A stretch of 48,021 nucleotides of DNA from Arthrobacter sp. Soil736. Its GTDB lineage: Bacteria > Actinomycetota > Actinomycetes > Actinomycetales > Micrococcaceae. The position numbers were made by a program, and so were the translations under genes. Where the stretch lies: positions 1 through 48,021 of the forward strand of contig NZ_LMSB01000015.1 in the NCBI RefSeq assembly GCF_001428005.1. The letters run 5' to 3'. Of the stretch, positions 8,310-15,366 are shown piece by piece (position 1 is the stretch's first letter; each line of letters begins with the position of its first letter). A model generated the notes under the pieces. The model saw only the letters and a list, made by a program, of their open reading frames with translations. It was not told the origin of the DNA and did no database searches.

Positions 8310-8598
8310 GGTTCCGGGCTGCGCGTCGGCGTTCCAGTTCCGGCCAGATGATGGATTCGAGGAGCTTCTGCTGGCTGCGCCTGTCGGCATCTGCCGACTC
8401 CTTGAGCAGCTGCTTCTGGTAATCGTTGAAACGGAACAGGATTCCCTGCGGGCCAATGGGTGCGTTGGGGTCCAGGGGAGCCTCGTGCACTTCCGGCGCG
8501 TAGCCTCCCTTGCCGAATTCCTCGGCCTGCTTGGCGACGGCGTCTTCGTCCGCCGCCGCGGGGGTCGTTGGGCGTGCTTCGCGTTTCCTTATAGCCAT
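8305..8598 (-). CDS. Small ParA partner, probable centromere-binding protein, 97 aa
   Basis: It begins with ATG overlapping the last 10 bases of parA, with an AAGGAG site 7 bases before the start inside parA, so translation is coupled. The product has a basic N-terminus (MAIRKREARPTT), an Ala/Glu-rich linker, and a helical basic C-terminus (DYQKQLLKESADADRRSQQ ... ELERRRAARNQ). It is not a classical KorB/Spo0J-type ParB. Its size, position after a small ParA and the surrounding phased repeats fit the class Ib arrangement (ParF/ParG-like), where a small DNA-binding protein recognises the centromere, represses the operon and stimulates ParA. A ribbon-helix-helix fold is not obvious by eye. Role is inferred from context. 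Confidence 0.65.
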   Translation of the reverse strand: MAIRKREARPTTPAAADEDAVAKQAEEFGKGGYAPEVHEAPLDPNAPIGPQGILFRFNDYQKQLLKESADADRRSQQKLLESIIWPELERRRAARNQ

Positions 8599-9233
8599 CC
8601 TTGAATCTCCTTTACCAGTACCTGCACTTCGGCTTTTGCCGAGGCGTTTGCGAGCTCGATGACGCCCCGGCCGGCGGGGATGCTGTCCCGGTAGGCCTTC
8701 CTGATCTTCAGCGCCGCGTCGATCAGTGGGATTTGCGGGTAGTCCCGCAGGTAGTCCTTGGCCTCGTCCTCTTCGGTGGCGTTCGAGTATGTGGGAACCT
8801 GTGTCAGCAGGGCTGTGGCCTTGAGCTTTGGGTTCATGTCCTGTGCGGCTTCGATAAGGCCCACCATGCCGGGAATGGTGTCCAGGTCGAGCTGGGAGGG
8901 TCGCACGGGGATGACCATGAGGTCCGCGACGGTCATGGCTGTCCGCATTTCCTGGCTGTCGTGTCCGGGAGCGTCGACGATTACATAGTCGTAGCGGTTC
9001 GTCAGGTCCTTCAACGCTTCCCTGACATTGCCGGTCTTCTGGATGGCGTGGACGCGGGGGAGTGAGTCATCTTGGGAGCGGTCTTCCGCCCAGGTCGTAG
9101 AGGACTGCACGCTTTTGTCGCAGTCAACGATTAGGACGTCATGGCCTAGGCGGGAAAGTTCGGCCGCGATGTTGACCGTTGTCGTCGTTTTGCTCGTCCC
9201 GCCCTTCTGGCTGGCGACAAGGATTACTGGCAT
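8589..9233 (-). CDS. parA: ParA-type plasmid partition ATPase, 214 aa
   Basis: The N-terminus carries the deviant Walker A box ASQKGGTSKTTTTVN (signature Lys10, P-loop Lys15), followed by the Walker A' segment VLIVDCDKSVQSS and Walker B YDYVIVDAPG. At 214 aa without an N-terminal helix-turn-helix it belongs with the short ParA/ParF group. These ATPases bind the nucleoid when ATP-loaded and move plasmid copies apart, driven by a partner bound at a centromere. The partner is encoded immediately downstream with a 10-bp overlap. The promoter region upstream (9234-9370) is full of GATACT-type repeats and an inverted repeat, indicating autoregulation by the partner. Confidence 0.93.
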   Translation of the reverse strand: MPVILVASQKGGTSKTTTTVNIAAELSRLGHDVLIVDCDKSVQSSTTWAEDRSQDDSLPRVHAIQKTGNVREALKDLTNRYDYVIVDAPGHDSQEMRTAMTVADLMVIPVRPSQLDLDTIPGMVGLIEAAQDMNPKLKATALLTQVPTYSNATEEDEAKDYLRDYPQIPLIDAALKIRKAYRDSIPAGRGVIELANASAKAEVQVLVKEIQGWL

Positions 9234-9258
9234 TGTCTTCCTCTCAAGAGAATCAAAT

Positions 9259-9369
9259 GATACTGCCTTGGTATCAAGGCGAGTTGTCTTTAGTTACATG
9301 GTGCTATCAAAACAGTATAGAAATGAAACTGTTTTGATACTAATATCAGGGTGATATCAAAATGGTATG
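9259..9369. promoter_or_regulatory. parA promoter/operator region with GATACT-type repeats
   Basis: The region directly upstream of parA holds GATACT 9259 and GGTATC 9270 (11 bp apart), GAAACT 9325 and GATACT 9336 (11 bp apart), GATATC 9353 and GGTATG 9364 (11 bp apart). There is also an inverted repeat CTATCAAAACAGT (9304-9316) / ACTGTTTTGATAC (9328-9340). Likely operator for the parA operon and possibly part of the centromere. Confidence 0.65.
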
Positions 9370-9527
9370 CGTCTCGTGGTTCACTCTATCCGGGCATCAT
9401 CTCGGTGGCGCTGCGGTGGTGGCGCGATTTGCAGGGGCGTTTGAGCAATATTTTCGGGGGGACGTCCGGTGCGGGGCTGGCACAGAACCGGCCAAACTGG
9501 TATCTCCCATGTGAGGACCCTTCAAGT

Positions 9528-9577
9528 GAAACTGTTGTGATGCTGCGACAGTATCACAAAGATACTGTTTTGATACC
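9528..9577. repeat. GATACT iteron array, third cluster
   Basis: Five hexamers in perfect 11-bp register: GAAACT 9528, GATGCT 9539, AGTATC 9550, GATACT 9561, GATACC 9572. It begins with a GAAACT-type unit like the clusters at 8260 and 9325. Probable partner-protein binding site about 300 bp upstream of parA. Confidence 0.7.
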
Positions 9578-9654
9578 ACTAGCTCTCTTGGAGTCTTGGA
9601 TTTCGCTGCGATCCATCGGGACGTGGCATTGCTTGGCGGAACTGGGTGGTGATT

Positions 9655-10245
9655 AACCGCCGCCCTGCAGCTTGTGGTTGTCACCGCCCGTAACCGTGCT
9701 GGTAGCCCCCCGAGCGCCTGAGAACCTGCCAGCCGGCCCACAGTGCCATCGCTCCGGAACGTGGCCCCGCACACCAAATGTGCCGCCTTGGCACTGTTCG
9801 GTGCAGGGTGGATCATCTTTGGCTTCAGCCTTCGAATCGAAACGGTCCAGGATTCCCGATTCAGCAGGAGGCCACGGCGGCTTCCACATACGTCGGGAGA
9901 CCTGTCGTGATCCCCCCGAACGCTGGACAGCCTATTGCACAGTAATCGCGACGGCATCCAGTTCGAATAGCTGAACGTCACGCCTTTCGCCTCCAGCAGT
10001 TCGATGAACGGGAGCAGCGTCTTCGTGGAGCGAGCCAATGGGTCCAGCTTCCAGATCACCAGCTCGTCGCCGGGGCGCAGGTGATCAAGTATGTTGTCCA
10101 GCTCGGGCCTGCCGGCCCGTGTGCCGTTCACGCCATTCTCTGTGAAAATCCGGTCACAGCCGGGCTTCCCGCAGCGCGGATGTTCGAAGCACTGCAGACT
10201 GCTCTGCTGCTGACCCTGGCATATCCGATGGTTACCACTTCGCAT
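9655..10245 (-). pseudogene. Serine recombinase (resolvase/invertase) relic, frameshifted
   Basis: On the minus strand, residues such as GCDRIFTENGVNGTRAGRPE and the following LRPGDELVIWKLDPLARSTK match the catalytic domain of Tn3-type resolvases and DNA invertases, ending EAKGVTF. The N-terminal IGYARVS motif with the catalytic serine is present at about 10238-10205 but in a different frame, so at least one frameshift separates it. After GVTF the frame is scrambled; degraded echoes of the C-terminal helix (GPAGRFSGARGAT) continue to about 9655. The gene is dead. It could have been a plasmid resolution enzyme or part of a Tn3-like element. Similar end sequence recurs at 1-80 and near 10380-10430. 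Confidence 0.75.
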
Positions 10246-10876
10246 CGCTTGTGGGATTCCGGCGTCTCAACCTGCGTAACTTCGGCCTAGAGTTCCTCCA
10301 CGAACTCGTTGTCTTTGGCGTCGCAGGCGCGGAACAAAGCGAACGATGCTTGGATCAGGCAGGTGCCTACGGAACGTGGTGGTGATTACCGCCGCCCGGC
10401 AGCTGTGGTTGTCAGCAGAGAACCTCTTGGAACAGTGGGGTCCCCGGAACGATTCCGACTATCAAAATCTATGCCGCACTCGCCGGGGCACGCAGCGTCT
10501 TCTACACACCCGCCGTGCTCACCTCGCCCAAACAGATTCATGCCGAGCTCTAGCACATCAGCGCCCGCGTATCGATCTGCGTAGACCAGCACCTGGAGAA
10601 GATCGGCAAGAAGACCGGCCGCCCCACTGGCGTCGGCAAGCATGTGGAGCTGCTCATCTAGCGGCTGACACGGGCGAACACCCGCAGGCGGCGCTGGCAG
10701 CGGCAGCATCTCCGGTTGGGACCAACGTCGCGAAACTCTAGGCACGTGCCCCGGGGTGGTCGTGGTTTTGGCGGTTGTCGTCTGTCCCGGACAGTGAAGC
10801 CGTAGCCCGGGCGTCCCCATGTCCGGGCTACGACCTTTTTGCTTCAAGTCGGGGGCGCGGGGCCGGGAAGATCCGG
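10246..10876. other. Decayed region without a credible gene
   Basis: No frame here has good codon or residue character. Short suggestive pieces remain, for example a plus-strand stretch around 10570-10650 reading DQHLEKIGKKTGRPTGVGKH before a stop, and a block at 10379-10425 resembling 9650-9680. It looks like recombinase or transposase debris continuing from the resolvase relic. A clear hairpin lies at 10801-10832. Confidence 0.5.
10801..10840 (+). terminator. Hairpin with T-run; loop shared with 17524-17536
   Basis: Perfect 10-bp stem (CGTAGCCCGG 10801-10810 with 10823-10832), 12-base loop GCGTCCCCATGT, then ACCTTTTT on the plus strand. A second hairpin at 17514-17546 has different stem bases but nearly the same loop. 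No strong plus-strand gene precedes it; it also lies just beyond the end of the minus-strand regulator gene at 10877. Confidence 0.65.
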
Positions 10877-11251
10877 TTAGAGTTGCTCGTGTTGAAGCCC
10901 GAGCGTTTCTTCGATGCGGGTCCTGAGCGCCCGTGGGCGGAATGGCTTGGTCATGACGGCGTTGGCGCCGGCGGCCATTAGGGTTTCTGACAGGTCTTCA
11001 CGCCCGGTGAGCATGAGAATGTGGACGTTGCTGAAGCTCCTGATCCGGGCGATCACTTCCAGGCCGTTGATGTCGGGAAGCCCGTAGTCCAGGATCACGA
11101 TATCGGGGGAGTGGCTGCGCACCGCCTCGACGCCGCCGGTGCCTGTTGCGGCGAGCCGGACAGCCACTCCGGAGAGGCCCAGGACCGCGTCAATGAGACG
11201 CCCGATGTCCGCGTCGTCCTCAATCACCACAGCCGTGCGCGTACCCGGCAT
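10877..11251 (-). CDS. Single-domain CheY-like response regulator, 124 aa
   Basis: The ATG at 11251 follows an AGGGGG stretch; earlier in-frame starts give non-family sequence. The protein is one receiver domain: acidic pocket VVIEDDAD (residues 8-15), phospho-acceptor Asp55 in IVILDYGLPD, the conserved Thr in MLTGRED, and the Lys in MTKPFRPR. No output domain follows, so it would act by protein-protein contact, as in stand-alone CheY-type relays. It closely resembles the receiver half of the OmpR-type regulator at 15367-16140 (VVIEDDAD, TKPFRPRELR), suggesting duplication within this island. Upstream on the same strand lie the 76-aa gene and the STAS-like gene, probably co-transcribed. Confidence 0.9.
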   Translation of the reverse strand: MPGTRTAVVIEDDADIGRLIDAVLGLSGVAVRLAATGTGGVEAVRSHSPDIVILDYGLPDINGLEVIARIRSFSNVHILMLTGREDLSETLMAAGANAVMTKPFRPRALRTRIEETLGLQHEQL

Positions 11252-11390
11252 CACGCATCCCCCTAAGGGCCGCCCCAGCAGCACTGCCCTATGAGGGAAC
11301 TCTACCAAGACGAAATCCGCCCGGCACCGGAGTCGCCGCGGGCGGCCATTTCTCCGCAGGGACAGGTGTTGGCCAGTGGGTAACTTCTGA

Positions 11391-11621
11391 TCAACTGGAA
11401 ATCTGCGCCGCCCACCCTCTGATGTCTTCCGGTGAGAAGCGGACTCCGGGGAGGGCTGCCCGAAGCCTGCCGGTAAGTACCGCTTCCACGGTGAAGAGCG
11501 GACGGCCAGTCGAGTCCTCCCGGGTGTTCTGGAGAACTGCTTCCAGGCTCTCCAGCAGCCGGGCCAAGATTGTGTTGGCATCATCACCGGAGATTGGCTG
11601 GCAGGCTGAGGGATCATTCAT
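11391..11621 (-). CDS. Small helical protein, 76 aa, coupled to STAS-like gene
   Basis: The start ATG at 11621 overlaps the stop of the upstream gene in an ATGA arrangement, so the two are translated in tandem. The product is acidic at the N-terminus (MNDPSACQPISGDDANT), then helical (ILARLLESLEAVLQNT) with a C-terminal segment RFSPEDIRGWAAQISS. No family is recognised. The ~140 bp between its stop and the response-regulator start at 11251 could hold a second promoter. Context suggests a partner in the same signalling set. Confidence 0.65.
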   Translation of the reverse strand: MNDPSACQPISGDDANTILARLLESLEAVLQNTREDSTGRPLFTVEAVLTGRLRAALPGVRFSPEDIRGWAAQISS

Positions 11622-12040
11622 TCCGGCTCATCCTGAGCGGCGGCAACAGCAGCGGTAGTTTCGTCGGGGCTGACGTTCCCCCGGAGCCAGCCCATCGCCT
11701 CCCGGGAGGAACTGAACACTTGGGTGGGGTAGGGCGGGGAATGCCTGGCCTGCCAGAAGTTCACGATGACCTGGTCCACGGGTGAGGACACGATGATGGC
11801 CACGCGGCTCAGCGGCCACGAGCTGGCGAGTATGCGGCGGGCTCCATGGTCCATCCATTGGATTCCCCTGATCTCGACGAGCAGGGGACGGTCACGTCCG
11901 GCGCATAGCTCCGTGATCTTCGCCATCGCCTCCCGGGCGTCTTTCTCCCCTATGACCGCTCCGGCGCCCCACCTCAGCATCAAGACGCCGTCAGAGACTT
12001 CAACGGCGCCCTTGGCGCCGTCAGGCGGATGAGTGGTCAA
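11618..12040 (-). CDS. STAS-like protein of the DUF7793 type, 140 aa
   Basis: Residues about 14-115 alternate strands and helices as in STAS/SpoIIAA-like domains: GVLMLRWGAGAVIGEKDARE, then CAGRDRPLLVEIRGIQWMDHGARRI and SRVAIIVSSPVDQVIVNFW, ending with SREAMGWLRG. I recall many Arthrobacter proteins with this layout annotated DUF7793, often next to signalling genes. STAS domains usually bind nucleotides or partner-switch with kinases; the Ser/Thr that would be phosphorylated is not obvious. A hydrophilic Ala/Glu tail follows. It overlaps the next gene by 4 bp and diverges from the TPR-like gene at 12243. Confidence 0.75.
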   Translation of the reverse strand: MTTHPPDGAKGAVEVSDGVLMLRWGAGAVIGEKDAREAMAKITELCAGRDRPLLVEIRGIQWMDHGARRILASSWPLSRVAIIVSSPVDQVIVNFWQARHSPPYPTQVFSSSREAMGWLRGNVSPDETTAAVAAAQDEPE

Positions 12041-12242
12041 GGGGCCTCCGAGGCGCTTTGCGGGAACTGCCCAGGAAATCGTGGGGTGTCTGTCAGTGTA
12101 CTTACCTTCGGTACCGGTGACCCAAACGGTTCAACGGGAAGCCGGGGCGGGTGCGTGAGAGCATTGATTTGGCCGAGGCTGTTGTCCGAGACGTCTGTCC
12201 GGACGCCGCGGCCATTTCCTGGATCGACTATTCCGGAGGTGG

Positions 12243-12821
12243 GTGCGTTCAGTGGGGAGCGGGGCAGAGATTTGGCGCACTGACCCTGCCACGCTGCGCG
12301 ACGTCGTCCTGGACCGGAAGGCGGTGGAGGGCCGGCTCGGGGGCTGTCCACCATTGGAGCGGGTCTGGCTCCTGTCGCTGCTGGGCCGTGACAAGGAAGC
12401 CCTGGACGAGGGCTGGAAGTTGTTGGCGGATGCGGGAGACAGGTTCAAACCGCTGCTGGTCCTTGCCCAGGTTTATCAGCGCCAGTACCGGTGGCATGAG
12501 GCGGCCCAGCTCCAGGAGGAGGCACTGCGTCTGGCGTCCACCCGCACGAGGGAAGCGATGGCGCGCCATCAGATCGGCCGGCGTCTCTTCGATGAAGCCA
12601 GATACCGGGATGCGGCTGCAGAATTCGAATGGGCCTGCGACCTGTACCGGGTTGCCGGGCGGAACCAGATGGCCAGGGTCTCCGGGCAGGCCATGCAGCG
12701 TGCCCGTGAGGTTCACCGCACGCATCGAATAAGTGATGATTCTGTTCACGACCCGGGGGGATTGGACGGCCCCCGGGAGTGCGACGAAAACAGGATCCGG
12801 GAAAGCCTGAGCCTATCTTGA
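12243..12821 (+). CDS. TPR-like helical repeat protein, 192 aa
   Basis: The GTG start at 12243 lies 4-5 bases after GGAGG; a downstream GTG at 12252 is an alternative. The body is a string of paired helices with TPR spacing: ERVWLLSLLGRDKEALDEGW, LLVLAQVYQRQYRWHEAAQL, ARHQIGRRLFDEARYRDAAA and YRVAGRNQMARVSGQAM, with Ala/Gly at small-residue positions. TPR proteins are scaffolds. The final ~25 residues are polar. It diverges from the STAS-like operon (11618-12040) and precedes the Hpt-like gene at 12993, so it may carry signalling partners. No enzyme motif is present. Confidence 0.7.
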   Translation: MRSVGSGAEIWRTDPATLRDVVLDRKAVEGRLGGCPPLERVWLLSLLGRDKEALDEGWKLLADAGDRFKPLLVLAQVYQRQYRWHEAAQLQEEALRLASTRTREAMARHQIGRRLFDEARYRDAAAEFEWACDLYRVAGRNQMARVSGQAMQRAREVHRTHRISDDSVHDPGGLDGPRECDENRIRESLSLS

Positions 12822-12992
12822 GGAAACGCTGCCTCGGGCTTGAGCCTTGTGAGGGAAAGTAAACATGCACCGTGCAGCAGCGCCACGGCGCCTTTGACGC
12901 GCACAACAGGATCGGACAGGTGTGAGTATCATCCAGCAGGACGCCCAACACAGGCCGGTCCATTCGTCGCGCCTCCGGACCTCTGGACTCCT

Positions 12993-13382
12993 GTGAGCGG
13001 GCAGCAGTCCGATGAGGACATGGGCGGGGGGTGCCTGCCGGTGCTTGATGCCCAGCCCTTATGGGTCCTGACCGAGCAGGCGGGTCGCGCCGTCGCTGAG
13101 AGATTTTTCAATGACTACCTGGACTTGTTGCCGGCCCGGTCGGCCAGCATCGTTGCCGGTCTCGCCGCAGAGGACAGGGGAAGAACTCTGGATGCGGTGG
13201 TGAGCCTGAGGGTTACCTCCGCCATGGCTGGTGCGTTGCAGATGGAGGAAAGTTCCCGGGCACTGGAACGTCAGTTGCACGTCGGTGACTGGTCCGATGC
13301 CAAGACTGTCCGGGAGGAGCTTTCCAGGAATATTCTCCGGATCGTCTCTGAGGTGCAGCGCCAAGGACGCCTGTCCCGTTAG
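12993..13382 (+). CDS. Hpt-like protein lacking the phospho-histidine, 129 aa
   Basis: The start is uncertain: GTG 12993 (129 aa) or ATG 13020 (120 aa, after GAGG). The core matches a histidine-phosphotransfer four-helix domain: FFNDYLDLLPARSASIVAGL, then TLDAVVSLRVTSAMAGALQM, then ESSRALERQLHVGDW. In canonical Hpt domains the middle segment reads AHxLKGSA; here the histidine position is Val (AVVSLRVTSA), so the protein cannot relay phosphate in the usual way. A second copy at 16165-16626 has Ile at that position. Such proteins may dock receivers without phosphotransfer. It is followed by ~180 bp without a gene. Confidence 0.7.
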   Translation: MSGQQSDEDMGGGCLPVLDAQPLWVLTEQAGRAVAERFFNDYLDLLPARSASIVAGLAAEDRGRTLDAVVSLRVTSAMAGALQMEESSRALERQLHVGDWSDAKTVREELSRNILRIVSEVQRQGRLSR

Positions 13383-13562
13383 CGTCTTTCAATACCCGCA
13401 GAAAACACCTGTTCCCTCAGGCCGCTGGTCGGTGTACGCGCTGGACTGGTCCGCGTGGATAATTCAGACGCCCGGGCCATCTGCCCCTAGCGCCGATCTC
13501 TCCAGCCCGTCTGCCGTGCGGGGTGGGTGCCGGCCGGGAATCACGGCACGGTCTGTACTTTT

Positions 13563-13682
13563 CTAACCGGCGGTGAGGGCAAGGAAAACGACCACGGCAC
13601 AGGCGGCAGCGAGAATGCCAAGCACGACGTAAGCGAGCCATCTCGGCCGCCGCCGGTGCGGGTTGATGTCGATGTACGGCAT
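13563..13682 (-). CDS. Tiny membrane protein A, copy 1, 39 aa
   Basis: ATG 13682 to TAG 13563. The sequence starts MPYIDINPHRRRPRWLAY and continues into one hydrophobic helix (VVLGILAAACAVVVFLALTA). The near-identical N-terminus recurs in the second copy at 17702-17809, so the protein is under selection in both places. It follows tiny membrane protein B (13685-13831) with a 2-base gap, forming a two-gene unit. The positive RRRPR just before the helix predicts a cytoplasmic N-terminus. Function unknown. Confidence 0.75.
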   Translation of the reverse strand: MPYIDINPHRRRPRWLAYVVLGILAAACAVVVFLALTAG

Positions 13683-13684
13683 GC

Positions 13685-13831
13685 CTAGTCCACCGGACCC
13701 GGGACGACCGGCTTCGTGCACCGATACTGGCGATTGAACCCCCACCTGAAAAGGAGGTGCGCGCACACCAGAGACAACAGCATGACGCCCATCAGAACGG
13801 CAAGGCCGACCAAATACCGGGTGAAATCCAA
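13685..13831 (-). CDS. Tiny membrane protein B, copy 1, 48 aa
   Basis: TTG 13831 is the best start, with AAAGGTAAA upstream; the frame ends at TAG 13685, two bases before the ATG of protein A. One hydrophobic segment (YLVGLAVLMGVMLLSLVCAH) is followed by a basic stretch with Cys (FNRQYRCTKPVVPG). A homologous but broken copy lies at 17812-17917. Together A and B look like a small membrane complex. The function is unknown; the TTG start lowers confidence slightly. Confidence 0.65.
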   Translation of the reverse strand: MDFTRYLVGLAVLMGVMLLSLVCAHLLFRWGFNRQYRCTKPVVPGPVD

Positions 13832-13924
13832 AGCGGGCTTTACCTTTCAATAGCAAACTCGCCGATCCTAACTCAACCGACCGGATATACACAGTCAAGC
13901 TCAAGGTTGGGTCAAGATTGAGCG

Positions 13925-14527
13925 TTGGGCGGCTACGAGTTCTATAACCACCCCCATGAGTTCACAAGATGTGCAGCGAAGTATCGGCTGGCCGGTGTTC
14001 GGGTACCCCTCCATATACAACGGATTCCAGCCGTGATGCGGGCTCTCGTCCCGATGGATCCACTCGCGGCCCGCTCCCCGCATGAAATGCCAGACGAGTC
14101 CCTGCTGGTTGTGCAGACGATCCTTTGGGAGCTGGGAATGGCGCCCGCTGGACCGTCTCAATTCGATCCAGAGCCCACCATCTACATCTGTTTCGGTCCG
14201 GAACCGCTCCAGCTCCCGAAAACGCTCGAAATCCACGCCCGAGCGGCGATAGCGGCATGCTCTGTGGCACGATTTGGCGGCATCGGTGAAGACCACGACT
14301 GGCTATTCCCCGGGCCGATCCACGGCCGTCCGGTTACTACCTCGACCATGATCCGGTGGCTCAGCGCGATCGGACTGGAACCGGCGCCTGCGCGCAGTAC
14401 CGCCATGGGCCAACTTGCGATGCAGCTGCCCCCGGTCATACTGGCCCGGCTGACCACCTTTCTCCGATCTCCAGGAGACCCGGAAGCCGCTTTTTGTGGT
14501 GGAAGCGGAGCTGAGCCTAACGCTTAG
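13925..14527 (+). pseudogene. C-terminal fragment of a tyrosine-recombinase-like integrase
   Basis: The translated frame resembles the C-terminal third of actinobacterial phage-type integrases: strand pair TIYICFGPEPLQLPKTLEIH, then HDWLFPGPIHGRPVTTSTMI, then RWLSAIGLEPAPARSTAMGQ with LAMQLPPVILARLTTFLR. In intact relatives this follows a SAM-like and catalytic domain; here the upstream catalytic residues (RKHRY set) are missing and no natural start codon exists near 13925. It is therefore read as a truncated gene. It sits just outside the small-membrane-protein repeat and before lsr2, consistent with past mobility of this block. Confidence 0.6.
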
Positions 14528-14647
14528 ACGCTCGATACCTAGGGTCCGCTTCATGGCCGACGATATCCGCCGCTGGCAGCCGAAATATCAAGCTAGCTGC
14601 CGGAGCGCCGGTCTGAAGGGCATGGGCGCCCGCTTCTAAGGCTGCTC

Positions 14648-14971
14648 TTAGTGTGTTGCCTGGTATTTTTCCAGGATTTCTGCGCGGATCTTCCCACGGG
14701 CATTGACCGGCAATCCCTGATCTTCGGCCCAAGTGCGGATCTGCGCCGTGGACGGCGCCTTCCCTGCGCGAGTGGAACGTCCTTTGATCCGTGACGAGGA
14801 CACTTTCCGCCCAGCCTCAATATAGGGGCGCAAGGCCAACCGCAAATCACTCGCATTTTTGTCAGTCAGATCAATCTCGTAAGCTGTGCCATCCAGGGCG
14901 AAAACGACGGTTTCCTCGGCATCCGAACCATCAAGGTCATCTTCCAAAATCGTAATTCTTCTAATTGCCAT
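14648..14971 (-). CDS. lsr2: Lsr2-family nucleoid-associated xenogeneic silencer, 107 aa
   Basis: The N-terminal dimerisation half reads MAIRRITILEDDLDGSDAEE then TVVFALDGTAYEIDLTDKNA, close to the Lsr2 consensus (VxLxDDLDGSxAxETVxFGLDGxxYEIDLxxxNA). A basic linker (SSSRIKGRSTRAGKA) leads to the C-terminal DNA-binding part IRTWAEDQGLPVNARGKIRA, with ARGKI replacing the usual RGRIP minor-groove hook. Lsr2 binds AT-rich DNA, bridges it and represses horizontally acquired genes, the actinobacterial counterpart of H-NS. A plasmid-borne copy can keep plasmid genes quiet in a new host. It diverges from the OmpR-type regulator at 15367. Length fits the family. Confidence 0.93.
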   Translation of the reverse strand: MAIRRITILEDDLDGSDAEETVVFALDGTAYEIDLTDKNASDLRLALRPYIEAGRKVSSSRIKGRSTRAGKAPSTAQIRTWAEDQGLPVNARGKIRAEILEKYQATH

Positions 14972-15366
14972 CCCAAAAGGCTAACAGCGTCCATTGGCGG
15001 AATTTCCCAGAACTCCACCAGCTCCCCGCTGCCAGCCCAATTGAAGCCCATTAGTTACCCTGCCTGGCCCGGCGAAAGTTGAAAAACAGCAGAAGGAGCA
15101 TCCTGCCCGACGGTAAGGGCGTTCCATTGGCACGGGCAATAGAAGTGACACACGCTGTCGACCGGCCGGGCTTGTGCATCGCCGGCGGCCCTTTTCGGAT
15201 TTCCCGCATTTGTGTCGATCGTCACGTCTATTGACCCCTTGCCCTGGGGCAGGAAGCAAGCAATGAATACCCAAGGGGAGTTTCTGCCTTGTACGGTGGA
15301 CACCGGGGGCGATGAATACCGTGTTGGCGCTGGGCCGGTGCGGGGAATTCATCGGGCGTGGAGACC
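14972..15366. other. Intergenic region between lsr2 and the OmpR-type regulator
   Basis: This ~395-bp divergent spacer holds no credible gene. It contains two similar motifs, GCAATGAATACC (15260-15271) and GCGATGAATACC (15310-15321), and an inverted pair CGATGAAT / ATTCATCG between about 15311 and 15354. These could be regulator-binding sites near the start of the downstream gene. No clear sigma-70-type promoter was seen. Confidence 0.45.

Larger units (their letters stand above)
13563..13870. repeat. Diverged ~300-bp repeat, copy 1 (other copy 17702-17955)
   Basis: This segment and 17702-17955 share most of their sequence in the same orientation, for example 'gcccatcagaacgg', 'gatccaaagc'/'aatccaaagc' and 'caaactcgccgatc'/'caaacccgccgatc'. 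The main difference is a ~41-bp deletion in copy 2. The two copies flank the integrase relic, Lsr2, OmpR-type regulator, Hpt-like and kinase-fragment genes as direct repeats. Confidence 0.75.

Noticed and set aside
9397..10245. 282-codon minus-strand frame as one intact gene
   Set aside because: Only the first ~90 residues resemble a resolvase; the rest is frameshifted debris and runs into the GATACT repeats, so it was called a pseudogene.
12151..12732. Plus-strand 193-codon frame overlapping the TPR-like gene
   Set aside because: Trp/Arg/Cys-rich shadow sequence; the alternative frame 12243-12821 has regular helical repeats.
13901..14296. Minus-strand frames opposite the integrase relic
   Set aside because: No start context or family character; the plus strand shows the integrase C-terminal pattern.
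15055..15352. Minus-strand frames upstream of the OmpR-type regulator
   Set aside because: Irregular composition, no ribosome sites and no recognised homologues; treated as intergenic.
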